A stretch of 64,000 nt of DNA, taken from contig NZ_JABTTS010000017.1 in the NCBI RefSeq assembly GCF_018638295.1, forward strand, positions 782 to 64,781. The letters run 5' to 3'. Below the pieces are notes generated by a model. The model was not told where the DNA came from and searched no databases. It was given only the letters and a program-made list of their open reading frames with translations. Below are positions 18,712-26,629 of this stretch, in pieces. Source of the stretch: Streptomyces sp. CHD11. GTDB lineage: Bacteria; Actinomycetota; Actinomycetes; Streptomycetales; Streptomycetaceae. Every line of letters starts with the position of its first letter. The first letter of the stretch is position 1. The position numbers and the translations under genes are program-made.

Positions 18712-19883
18712 CAGGCGACCTCTTCCGCACCGGTCTCGACGCCCGCGTCGATGTCCTGGGTCGCGTCCAGGCCGAAGGTGTGCGCCGGGTTCCAGTGCAG
18801 GACGACCTCGGCGCCGGGGGTGAGCCGGGCGTCGCGGTCGATGTTCTGGACGTAGACCTCGAAGTCGGTGCAGACCGGGCTGTCGACGACGAACTGCGTG
18901 GAGACGCCGGTGAAGCTGGAGTCGGCGATCCTGCCGGTGATGCGGTTGCGGCCGTCGGGTATCTCGCCGGCGTCGTCCGCATGGGTGAGGGAGATCTTCT
19001 CCGGACGTACTCCGACCAGCACCTTTCCGCCGGTGGTCGTGGAGGCGCTGTTGCGGGCTCCGGGCAGGACGAGCTTGCCGCCGCCCGCCTTGAGGACGAT
19101 CTCGTCGCCGGACGCGGAGTCGACCTCGGCCTCGATGAAGTTGGAGGTCCCGAGGAAGTTGGCGACGAAGGTGGTGCGCGGGTTCTCGTAGAGGTCGGCG
19201 GGTGAGCCGAGCTGCTCGACCCGGCCCGCGTTCATCACGGCGACGGTGTCGGCCATGGTCATGGCCTCCTCCTGGTCGTGTGTGACGTGGACGAAGGTGA
19301 TGCCGACCTCGGTCTGGATGCGTTTGAGCTCCAGCTGCATCTGCCGGCGCAGCTTCAGGTCGAGGGCGCCGAGCGGCTCGTCGAGGAGGAGCACCCTGGG
19401 GTGGTTGATCAGCGCGCGGGCCACGGCCACGCGCTGCTGCTGGCCGCCGGAGAGCTGATGGGGTTTCTTGCGGGCCTGCTCGCCGAGCTGGACCAGCTCC
19501 AGCATCTCCCCGACCTGCTTCTTCACGCTTCTGATGCCGCGCCGGCGCAGGCCGAAGGCGACGTTCTCGAAGATGTCGAGGTGCGGGAAGAGGGCGTAGG
19601 ACTGGAAGACCGTGTTCACCGGCCGTTTGTACGGCGGGAGCGCGGTGACGTCCTGGTCGCCGAGGTGGACGGTGCCCTCGGTGGGCTCCTCCAGGCCGGC
19701 GATCATGCGGAGGGTGGTGGTCTTGCCGCAGCCGGACGCGCCGAGCAGGGCGAAGAAGGAGCCCTGCGGAACGGTCAGGTCGAGCGGATGCACGGCGGTG
19801 AAGGAGCCGTAGGTCTTGCCGATGCCGGTGAGGCGGACGTCCCCGCCGTGGCCGGGCGCGGTGGTGTCTTCGGTGGTCTTCAT
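18711..19883 (-). CDS. potA: Polyamine ABC transporter ATPase PotA-like
   Basis: This 390-residue ATPase drives the polyamine importer. It has Walker A LLGASGCGKTTTLRM, the Q-loop region TVFQSYALFPHLDIFENVAF, signature LSGGQQQRVAVARAL, Walker B VLLLDEPLGALDLKLR and the H-loop VTHDQEEAM. A C-terminal TOBE domain follows (VGVRPEKISL). It begins 4 bp after the potD stop. The Asp/Glu-rich C-terminal tail overlaps the potB start. Confidence 0.93.
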   Translation of the reverse strand: MKTTEDTTAPGHGGDVRLTGIGKTYGSFTAVHPLDLTVPQGSFFALLGASGCGKTTTLRMIAGLEEPTEGTVHLGDQDVTALPPYKRPVNTVFQSYALFPHLDIFENVAFGLRRRGIRSVKKQVGEMLELVQLGEQARKKPHQLSGGQQQRVAVARALINHPRVLLLDEPLGALDLKLRRQMQLELKRIQTEVGITFVHVTHDQEEAMTMADTVAVMNAGRVEQLGSPADLYENPRTTFVANFLGTSNFIEAEVDSASGDEIVLKAGGGKLVLPGARNSASTTTGGKVLVGVRPEKISLTHADDAGEIPDGRNRITGRIADSSFTGVSTQFVVDSPVCTDFEVYVQNIDRDARLTPGAEVVLHWNPAHTFGLDATQDIDAGVETGAEEVA

Positions 19884-19887
19884 CTCG

Positions 19888-21135
19888 TCACGCCCCAGTG
19901 AGCTTCGCGAACTTCTCTTCGAATTCCGTCTCTTCCTCGGAGCTCAGGGAGCGGAAGGCACGGGACTTGGCCTGCATGGCCTTGTCGGGAATGATCAGCG
20001 GGTTGTTCGCCGCGTCGTCGTCGATCTTCGCGAGCTCGTCCTTCACTCCGTCGACGGGACAGACGAAGTTGATGTAGGCGGCGAGTTCGGCGGCCGCCTG
20101 CTGCTCGAAGTAGTAGTCGATCAGCCGCTCGGCGTTCTCCTTGCGCCGGGCCTTGTTGGGGATCATCAGATTGTCGCTGGACATCATGTAGCCGCTGTCC
20201 GGGATCAGGAAGTCGATGTCCGGGTTGTCCGCCTTCAGCTGGACGACGTCCCCGGCCCAGGCCACACAGGCGGCGAAGTCGCCCTTGCTGATGTCCGCGG
20301 TGTAGTCGTTCCCGGTGAAGCGGCGGATCTGGCCCTTGTCGACGGCCTTCTGGATCCGCGCGATGCCCGCGTCGTAGTCGTCGGCGGTGAACTTCTCCGG
20401 TTCCTTGCCCATGTCGAGCAGGGTGAGGCCCATGGTGTCGCGCATCTCGGTGAGCAGACCGACGCGGCCCTTGAGCTTCGGGTTGTCCAGCAGGTCGGAG
20501 AGGGTCCTCACCTCGACGCCGTCGAGCGCCTTCTTGTTGTAGGCGATGACGGCCGCGATGCCCTGCCAGGGGTAGGAGTAGGCGCGGCCCGGGTCCCAGT
20601 CGGGGCTGCGGAACTGGGGTGACAGGTTGGCGAACGCGTTCGGCAGGTGGGACGGGTCCAGCTTCTGGACCCAGCCGAGCCGGATCAGCCGGGCGGCGAG
20701 CCAGTCGGTGAGCACGATGATGTCGCGGCCGGTGTCCTGGCCCGCGGCCATCTGCGGTTTGATCTTGCCGAAGAACTCGGTGTTGTCGTTGATGTCCTCG
20801 GTGTACTTGACCTTGATCCCGGTGCGCCGGGTGAACTCCTCCAGCGTGGGGTGCCTGCGCCCGCTCTCGTCGACGTCCATGTACTCGGTCCAGTTGGAGA
20901 AGCTGACGCTCTTCTCCTCCTTCGAGTGGTCCTCCGCCGAGACGCCGCCCTGGGTGTTCCCGGCGGCGGGGATGCCGCAGCCGCTCAGTGCGCCGAGTCC
21001 GCCGACCGCGAGCGCACCGCCGGTGGAGGCGCGCAGCAGGGAACGGCGGGACAGTGCCGCCCTTCCGTCGCGGAGACTTCGCCGTACGGCGGCTTCCTGG
21101 GCCGGCGAGAGGCGGTGGGGCTCATACTGCTCCAT
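19888..21135 (-). CDS. potD: Polyamine-binding lipoprotein PotD-like, Tat-type signal
   Basis: This 415-residue extracellular binding protein captures putrescine/spermidine for PotABC. The N-terminus has SRRSLLRASTGGALAVGG and the lipobox LSGC, a twin-arginine lipoprotein signal. The mature part has family motifs NWTEYMD, VKYTEDINDNTEFFGKI, YSYPWQGIAAVIAYNKKA and CVAWAGDVVQL. The start ATG 21135 (MEQYEPHRLSP) is chosen because the upstream open frame overlaps the aldehyde dehydrogenase 3' end in another frame. It is the second gene of the operon, 49 bp after the aldehyde dehydrogenase. Confidence 0.92.
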   Translation of the reverse strand: MEQYEPHRLSPAQEAAVRRSLRDGRAALSRRSLLRASTGGALAVGGLGALSGCGIPAAGNTQGGVSAEDHSKEEKSVSFSNWTEYMDVDESGRRHPTLEEFTRRTGIKVKYTEDINDNTEFFGKIKPQMAAGQDTGRDIIVLTDWLAARLIRLGWVQKLDPSHLPNAFANLSPQFRSPDWDPGRAYSYPWQGIAAVIAYNKKALDGVEVRTLSDLLDNPKLKGRVGLLTEMRDTMGLTLLDMGKEPEKFTADDYDAGIARIQKAVDKGQIRRFTGNDYTADISKGDFAACVAWAGDVVQLKADNPDIDFLIPDSGYMMSSDNLMIPNKARRKENAERLIDYYFEQQAAAELAAYINFVCPVDGVKDELAKIDDDAANNPLIIPDKAMQAKSRAFRSLSSEEETEFEEKFAKLTGA

Positions 21136-21184
21136 GCGCGTGGTGCCCTTTCGGGAGGATGGCCGCGGTCGGGCGGCCTGGCTG

Positions 21185-22720
21185 CTATCGGTCCCCGAAG
21201 ACGGTGCGGTGCCAGTCCTTGCGGACCACCGCCGTGTTGTCGAACATGACGTGCTTGATCTGCGTGTACTCCTCGAACGAGTACGAGGACATGTCCTTGC
21301 CGAAGCCGGACGCCTTATAGCCGCCGTGCGGCATCTCGCTGATGATCGGGATGTGGTCGTTGATCCACACGCACCCCGCCTTGATCTCCCGGGTGGCCCG
21401 GCCCGTCCGGTACACGTCCCGGCTCCACGCGGAGGCGGCGAGCCCGTACGGGGTGTCGTTGGCCAGCGCGATGCCCTCGTCGTCGGTGTCGAAGGGCAGG
21501 ACGACCAGCACCGGACCGAAGATCTCGGACTGCACGATCTCGCTGTCCTGCGCCGCGCCGGCGATGAGCGTGGGGCGATAGTACGCGCCGTCACCCAGCT
21601 CGCCCAGGGGTGTCTCACCACCGGTCACCACGCGCGCGTAGCCACGCGCCCGGTCGACGAACCCGGCCACCCGGTCGCGCTGGACGTGCGAGATCAGCGG
21701 GCCCAGATCGGTACCGGGAGCGAAGGGGTCACCGAGCCGGACGGTCTCCATCAGGGCGGCGGTGCGCTCCACGAACGCCTCGTAGAGCGGCCGCTGCACG
21801 TACGCGCGGGTGGCGGCGGTGCAGTCCTGTCCGGTGTTGATCAGCGCGCCCGCGACCGCGCCGTTGACGGCGGCGTCGAGGTCGGCGTCGTCGAAGACGA
21901 GGAAGGGGGCCTTGCCGCCGAGTTCGAGGTGGAGGCGCTTGACGGTGGCGGTGGCGATCTCGGCGACCCGCCTGCCGACGGCGGTGGAGCCGGTGAAGGA
22001 GGTCATGGCCACGCCGGGGTGACCGACCAGGTGCTCGCCGGCCTCCCTGCCGGTGCCGGTGACGACGTTGATCACACCGTCCGGGATTCCGGCGTCGGTG
22101 GCGGCCTGCGCGAAGAGCAGGGAGGTCAGCGGGGTCAGCTCGGCGGGCTTGAGGACGATGGTGTTGCCCGCGGCGATCGCCGGGAGGATCTTCCAGGCGG
22201 CCATCTGGAGCGGGTAGTTCCAGGGTGCGATGGAGCCGACCACGCCGATGGGCTCGCGGCGGACGTAGGAGGTGTGGTCGCCGGAGTACTCGCCCGCCGA
22301 CTGACCCGGGAGACGGCGGGCTGCGCCGGCGAAGTAGGCGATGTTGTCGATGGTGCCCGGGACGTCGAACTCACGGCTCAGCTTCAGGGGCTTGCCGCAC
22401 TGCAGGGACTCCGCGCGGGCGAAGTCCTCCGCGCGGTCGGCGACCACGGCGGCGAACCGGTGCAGGGCGTCGGAGCGCTCACCGGGGGTGGCACCGGCCC
22501 AGGCGGCGAACGCCTCCCGCGCGGCGGCGACGGCCGCGTCGACGTCCTCGGTGCCGGCGAGCTCGTAGGTGTACACCTGCGCGCCGGTGGCCGGGTCGAC
22601 GACCGCGTGCGTACGGCCCGAGGTGCCCTTCGTCAGGCGGCCCGCGATGAACTGCGCCCCGTCGGCGAACCGGTCCTGGGCGGGAAATCGTTCCGGGGTG
22701 GTACTGCCCGGGTTGTGCAT
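21185..22720 (-). CDS. Gamma-aminobutyraldehyde-type aldehyde dehydrogenase (PuuC/PatD-like)
   Basis: A 511-residue ALDH. Motifs are IAPWNYPLQMAAWKILPAIA, FTGSTAVGRRVAE, general base LELGGKAPFLVF, nucleophile loop NTGQDCTAATRAYVQ and EIFGPVLVVLPF. Position and similarity point to oxidation of (gamma-glutamyl-)aminobutyraldehyde, the product of the flavoprotein encoded at the operon end. ATG 22720 is preceded by GGAGGAGAGCGAC. It is the first gene of the six-gene pot operon. A long inverted repeat lies about 90-125 bp upstream. Confidence 0.88.
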   Translation of the reverse strand: MHNPGSTTPERFPAQDRFADGAQFIAGRLTKGTSGRTHAVVDPATGAQVYTYELAGTEDVDAAVAAAREAFAAWAGATPGERSDALHRFAAVVADRAEDFARAESLQCGKPLKLSREFDVPGTIDNIAYFAGAARRLPGQSAGEYSGDHTSYVRREPIGVVGSIAPWNYPLQMAAWKILPAIAAGNTIVLKPAELTPLTSLLFAQAATDAGIPDGVINVVTGTGREAGEHLVGHPGVAMTSFTGSTAVGRRVAEIATATVKRLHLELGGKAPFLVFDDADLDAAVNGAVAGALINTGQDCTAATRAYVQRPLYEAFVERTAALMETVRLGDPFAPGTDLGPLISHVQRDRVAGFVDRARGYARVVTGGETPLGELGDGAYYRPTLIAGAAQDSEIVQSEIFGPVLVVLPFDTDDEGIALANDTPYGLAASAWSRDVYRTGRATREIKAGCVWINDHIPIISEMPHGGYKASGFGKDMSSYSFEEYTQIKHVMFDNTAVVRKDWHRTVFGDR

Positions 22721-22810
22721 GTCGCTCTCCTCCGTGTCCCCGAGGGGGGCGGCGTGGCTCCAGCTCGATTTGAGTGCCGATCCTGACAGAGCCATGTGAC
22801 CGCAACAAGT

Positions 22811-22846
22811 GATTCCGTTGTTTAATTTTGATTACGCAACGGAATC
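22811..22846. promoter_or_regulatory. Inverted repeat in the pot-operon promoter region
   Basis: GATTCCGTTG (22811-22820) and CAACGGAATC (22837-22846) are perfect 10-bp arms around a 16-bp AT-rich centre, in a region otherwise above 70% GC. It lies between the divergent pot operon (start 22720) and the NADAR gene (start 22945). A dimeric regulator operator is the likeliest reading. Confidence 0.6.
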
Positions 22847-22944
22847 TGTCGACCGTGTGTCGAGCGGACACGGAAAAGGCGCGACGGGATGTCAGTGGTT
22901 CCTGCCAGACTCGCGTGCAGGGAAGAGATCACCGGGGGGTGGCG

Positions 22945-23574
22945 ATGAACAGGACTGCGCGGGGAATCGGCTCGAGGGAAGCGCTGATCGAGGCGCTGGC
23001 GACCGGGACGAGGGTCGAGTACCTGCGCTTCTTCAAACCCCGGCCGCTGCCCGACGGGCGCATCGGGGCGAGCTGCCTGAGCCAGTGGTGGCCGTCACCG
23101 TTCACGGTGGACGGCGTGGAGTACGCGACCGCCGAGCACTGGATGATGGCGGCCAAGGCCCGGCTCTTCGATGATCCGGAAGGTGAGCGGCGGGTGCTGG
23201 CCGCGGAGCACCCCGCGCAGGCGCAGAAGGCGGGGCGGCTGGTGCGGGGCTTCGACGAGACGCTGTGGCGCCGGGAGCGGTTCGGCATCGTCCTCGAGGG
23301 CAGCGTGCACAAGTTCGCGGCCCACGCGGATCTGCGGGACTTCCTCCTGAGGACCGGCGAGCGAAGCGAGAGGGGGGTATCCCCGGCCGAAGGCCGGGGG
23401 AGGGTCTTGGTCGAGGCGAGCCCGGTGGACCGGGTGTGGGGCATCGGGCTCGCGGCGGACGCCGAGGGGGCGACGGACCCGGCGCGGTGGCGGGGAAGCA
23501 ATCTGCTGGGCTTCGCCCTGATGGAGGCCCGCGCTCGGCTGCGCGCCCGGGCGAGCGGGACGTCCGTACGCTGA
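22945..23574 (+). CDS. NADAR family protein (YbiA-like N-glycosidase)
   Basis: A 209-residue protein of the NADAR/YbiA family, whose members hydrolyse N-glycosidic bonds of riboflavin-pathway intermediates or ADP-ribose derivatives. Motifs are FLSQWWPSPF-like CLSQWWPSPFTVDGVEYATA, EHWMMAAKARLF, GSVHKFAAH and the diagnostic C-terminal LVEASPVDRVWGIGLA. Between LLRTG and RVLVEASP there are about 14 extra residues encoded by a dispersed GC-rich repeat (23358-23404) inserted in frame. The start is ATG 22945 after GGGGGGTGGCG; GTG 22939 is possible. It is divergent from the pot operon; a functional link is unproven. Confidence 0.85.
   Translation: MNRTARGIGSREALIEALATGTRVEYLRFFKPRPLPDGRIGASCLSQWWPSPFTVDGVEYATAEHWMMAAKARLFDDPEGERRVLAAEHPAQAQKAGRLVRGFDETLWRRERFGIVLEGSVHKFAAHADLRDFLLRTGERSERGVSPAEGRGRVLVEASPVDRVWGIGLAADAEGATDPARWRGSNLLGFALMEARARLRARASGTSVR
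23358..23404 (+). repeat. Dispersed GC-rich repeat, copy A, in frame inside the NADAR gene
   Basis: CGAGCGAAGCGAG, then GGGGGGTATCCCC, GGCCGAAGGCC and GGGGGAGGG. A diverged copy is at 39118-39163 (opposite strand) and a rearranged one at 52502-52582. It contributes about 14 codons to the NADAR gene. Confidence 0.75.
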
Positions 23575-23691
23575 CACCCGTGCCGCGGTGACCCGGGCCG
23601 GACACAGCCGGCGGCGGTAGGCCTCCGGACAGCCGCGACGCCCCGGAGCACCCCTCACGCTGCCTGGACGCACCGTCCGGACACCCTCCTC

Positions 23692-23720
23692 AGGGGCGCG
23701 GGGAAGTGCGCGAACAACCA
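23692..23720. repeat. Half copy of a dispersed GGGGCGCGGGGAA repeat
   Basis: AGGGGCGCGGGGAAGTGCGC at 23692 continues GAACAACC. It matches the right half of the hairpin repeat at 30194-30240. It lies in the 224-bp convergent gap between the NADAR and DUF4190 genes. Confidence 0.65.
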
Positions 23721-23798
23721 CCCACACACCCACACCCCGCATGCAACGGCCCCACGCACGGCGGAGCACGACGCCATCGCCCCACGGACACCCGCAGG

Positions 23799-24695
23799 CT
23801 AGACGAAGATGACGAACGCGCCGAAGGCGATGCCCAGGGCGGTGCCGATCGAGCCGCAGATGATGCCGGCCAGCGCCTGCCCGCCGTTCGTCGCCTCGCC
23901 CCGCAGGGCCTTGCCCCGGCCGATCCCGCCGAAGATCAGGGCCAGCACGCCCAGCAGGATGGACACCGGCCAGAGGCAGAAGACGACGGCCGAGATGATG
24001 CCGAGCACGAGCCCCGTGACGCCGAGTCCGTTGCTCGGCGCCGGAGCCGGACCGGCCCAGCCGGCATACCCCTGGGCCGGCGCCGCGCCGTACCCGCCAC
24101 CGCCCGGGTAGCCGTACGGGATCCGTCCGGGCCCTTCGGGACCGATCGGCGGCGGAGGCACGGGCTCGCCCCCGGCCGGCGGAGCGAACGGGTTGGCCGC
24201 GGTCCGGGCGGAGGGCGGCACGGGAGCGGACGGCACGGACGGACCGGCCCACGGCTGGGCGTACTGCTGGGCGGGAGCGGGATCACCGCCCGCCGCCGGA
24301 AAGGACGTCACCGTCTGCTGATCATGGACGGAGGAAGGCGTGGAGGGCGCGGCGGAGCCGGACGGCGCGGACCACGGCAGGGGATCTCCGGCCACGACCG
24401 TCTCCCCCGGACCGCCCGCCCCCCGCCCGTCGGCACCGGAGCCCGCGGTCGGAGTCGGAGCCGGGGTCGCGGGGGTGCGGCCCTCCGGCAGCGCCCAGGG
24501 GTCGGGGGCGAGGGCGTCCGCGGCGGCCGATGTCGCGGTGCTCCGCGCGTCCACCAGGGATCCGTCCTGCGCCGCGGTGTCCCGTGCACCGCCGTCGGCC
24601 GGAGCCGGCCACAGCGAACCGGCCTGCGGATCACTCGGCGGCGTGCCACCCGCGGTCTGTCGCCGCGTCTCGGGCGTCTGCGCGTCGTCGGCCAT
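23799..24695 (-). CDS. DUF4190 membrane protein with a Pro/Ala-rich N-terminus
   Basis: A 298-residue protein of unknown function. The first ~215 residues are low-complexity Pro/Ala/Gly/Ser, with no visible domain. The C-terminus has the DUF4190 pattern of two hydrophobic hairpins (LGVTGLVLGIISAVVFCLWP then ILLGVLALIFGGIG, and LAGIICGSIGTALGIAFGAF). The long disordered N-terminus is probably cytoplasmic. ATG 24695 has GGAGG upstream; ATG 24728 is an alternative. It is divergent from the deaminase gene over 150 bp. Confidence 0.8.
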   Translation of the reverse strand: MADDAQTPETRRQTAGGTPPSDPQAGSLWPAPADGGARDTAAQDGSLVDARSTATSAAADALAPDPWALPEGRTPATPAPTPTAGSGADGRGAGGPGETVVAGDPLPWSAPSGSAAPSTPSSVHDQQTVTSFPAAGGDPAPAQQYAQPWAGPSVPSAPVPPSARTAANPFAPPAGGEPVPPPPIGPEGPGRIPYGYPGGGGYGAAPAQGYAGWAGPAPAPSNGLGVTGLVLGIISAVVFCLWPVSILLGVLALIFGGIGRGKALRGEATNGGQALAGIICGSIGTALGIAFGAFVIFV

Positions 24696-24845
24696 ATGCC
24701 GGGCCCCCTCCGTCGGACGTCCCGTCATGCTACGGCCCGGACCCGCACCGTGCGCGCCCGGCCTACGATGATCCCGAACCGCCGATCAGCCGATCACCCG
24801 CGTCCCGCCGCGACCCGGCCGGGCCGCCGTTCCCGGGGAGGAACA

Positions 24846-25910
24846 TTGACCGACCACCTCGACGCAGCCACGGGGCAGGTCCGTGACCTGCGCGCCTTCA
24901 TCGCCGGACTGCCGAAGGCCGAACTGCATGTGCACCACGTCGGCTCCGCCTCTCCCCGCATCGTCTCGGAGCTGGCCGCCCGCCACCCCGACTCCAAGGT
25001 GCCCACCGACCCCGAGGCCCTCGCCGACTACTTCACCTTCACGGACTTCGCCCACTTCATCGAGGTCTACCTGTCCGTCGTGGACCTGGTCCGCACCCCG
25101 GAGGACGTCCGGCTGCTGACCTTCGAGGTGGCCCGGGAGCTGGCCCGGCAGCAGGTGCGGTACGCGGAGCTGACCATCACGCCGTTCTCCTCCACCCGCC
25201 GCGGCATCGACGAGCGCGGTTTCATGGACGCGATCGAGGACGCCCGCAAGGCCGCCGAGACCGAGTTCGGGACGGTGCTGCGCTGGTGCTTCGACATTCC
25301 GGGCGAGGCCGGTCTGGAGTCCGCCGAGGAGACCGTCCGGATGGCCACCGACGACCGGCTGCGTCCGGAGGGCCTGGTCTCCTTCGGGCTCGGCGGCCCC
25401 GAGATCGGCGTGCCCCGCCCCCAGTTCAAGCCGTACTTCGACCGTGCCATCGCCGCCGGGCTGCACTCCGTGCCGCACGCGGGCGAGACCACGGGCCCGG
25501 AGACGGTGTGGGACGCCCTGGGCGAGCTGGGCGCCGAGCGGATCGGGCACGGCACGAGTTCCGCCCGGGACCCCGAACTGCTCCGGCACCTGGCCGAGCG
25601 GCGTATCCCGCTGGAGGTGTGCCCCACCTCCAACATCGCCACCCGCGCGGTGACCACGCTCGACGAGCATCCGCTCAGGGAGTTCGTGCGGGCCGGTGTC
25701 CTGGTGACGATCGGCTCCGACGATCCGCCGATGTTCGGCACGGACCTCGACAGCGAGTTCGCCGTCGCCGCGCGGCTGCTGGACCTCGACGAGCGGGGCG
25801 TGGCCGAACTGGCGAAGAACGGTGTCGAGGCGTCGTTCCTGGACGCCGCCGGCAAGGCGCGGCTGACCGCCGAGATCGACGCCTACACCGCCGCCCGGAT
25901 CACCTCCTGA
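24846..25910 (+). CDS. 6-aminodeoxyfutalosine deaminase (adenosine-deaminase family)
   Basis: A 354-residue Zn-dependent deaminase of the ADA family. Metal and active-site motifs are KAELHVHHVGSAS (HxH), SVPHAGETTGP (His and catalytic Glu), ERIGHGTS (His) and TIGSDDPPMFGTDL (Asp). HVHHVGSAS replaces the usual HLDG-type sequence of true adenosine deaminases. From memory, the S. avermitilis enzyme Sav2595, which by its number falls in this conserved region, was shown to deaminate 6-aminodeoxyfutalosine in the futalosine route to menaquinone. I therefore prefer that call over adenosine deaminase. TTG 24846 with GGGGAGG close upstream gives MTDHLDAATG; the frame is open to 23706 but that part is antisense to DUF4190. 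Confidence 0.8.
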   Translation: MTDHLDAATGQVRDLRAFIAGLPKAELHVHHVGSASPRIVSELAARHPDSKVPTDPEALADYFTFTDFAHFIEVYLSVVDLVRTPEDVRLLTFEVARELARQQVRYAELTITPFSSTRRGIDERGFMDAIEDARKAAETEFGTVLRWCFDIPGEAGLESAEETVRMATDDRLRPEGLVSFGLGGPEIGVPRPQFKPYFDRAIAAGLHSVPHAGETTGPETVWDALGELGAERIGHGTSSARDPELLRHLAERRIPLEVCPTSNIATRAVTTLDEHPLREFVRAGVLVTIGSDDPPMFGTDLDSEFAVAARLLDLDERGVAELAKNGVEASFLDAAGKARLTAEIDAYTAARITS

Positions 25911-25933
25911 CCACCACCCCGCGAAGGGCCGCC

Positions 25934-26629
25934 ATGCCGCACGTGACCGCCGTGGCCCACCGCGGCGACCCCTACCGCGTCCGTGAGAACACCCTGGCCT
26001 CGCTGCGTTCCGCGCTCGACCGTGGCGCGGACGCGGTGGAGATCGACGTACGGCTCACCCGCGACGGCGTTCCGGTGCTGCTGCACGACGAGACACTGAA
26101 GCGGCTGTGGGAGCACGACCGCCCGCTGCGGTCGCTGTCGTGGGAGGAGGTGCGCGGGCTGACGGACGACGGCGTGCCGGCGCTCGCCGAGGCGCTGGCC
26201 GCGACGGACGGCAGCCGGGTGATGATCGACCTGCCCGGCACACCGGACGTCGGCGCGGCACGCCGGATCGTGGACACGGTGCGCGGGAGCGGTGCCCGGG
26301 ACCGCGTCTACTACTGCGCGGGCGCTCCCGCCATGCTCGCCGTCCGCGCGGCGGACCCGTCCGCCGAGATCGCGCTCACGCGGACCACACTGGCCCCGCC
26401 GCGCGCCGGTCTGCTGGACGTGATCCGCCCCCGCTGGCTGAACTACCGCTTCGGCCTGGTGGACCGCGCCCTGGCCGGCCGCGTCCACCGCGGCGGCCAC
26501 CTGCTCTCCGTCTGGACCCCGGACACCCGCCGCGCCATGCGCCGCCTGCTGGCCCTGGGCGCCGACTCGGTCACCACCAACCGCATCGACGTCCTGTGCG
26601 CGCTGCGCGACGGGCCAGGTCGGCGCTAG
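25934..26629 (+). CDS. Glycerophosphodiester phosphodiesterase family protein
   Basis: A 231-residue TIM-barrel GDPD-type enzyme that would release glycerol-3-phosphate from deacylated phospholipids. It has the signature VAHRGDPYRVRENTLAS, then AVEIDVRLTRDGVPVLLHDE with the metal-binding Glu/Asp and catalytic His. The C-terminus matches VWTPDTRRAMRRLLALGADS (substrate-barrel end). No signal peptide, so cytoplasmic. It starts 23 bp after the deaminase stop and is probably cotranscribed. The stop TAG abuts the stop TAG of the convergent hydrolase gene. Confidence 0.87.
   Translation: MPHVTAVAHRGDPYRVRENTLASLRSALDRGADAVEIDVRLTRDGVPVLLHDETLKRLWEHDRPLRSLSWEEVRGLTDDGVPALAEALAATDGSRVMIDLPGTPDVGAARRIVDTVRGSGARDRVYYCAGAPAMLAVRAADPSAEIALTRTTLAPPRAGLLDVIRPRWLNYRFGLVDRALAGRVHRGGHLLSVWTPDTRRAMRRLLALGADSVTTNRIDVLCALRDGPGRR

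Noticed and set aside
23706..24845. N-terminal extension of the deaminase gene
   Set aside because: It is antisense to DUF4190 and has no family similarity; TTG 24846 has a Shine-Dalgarno.
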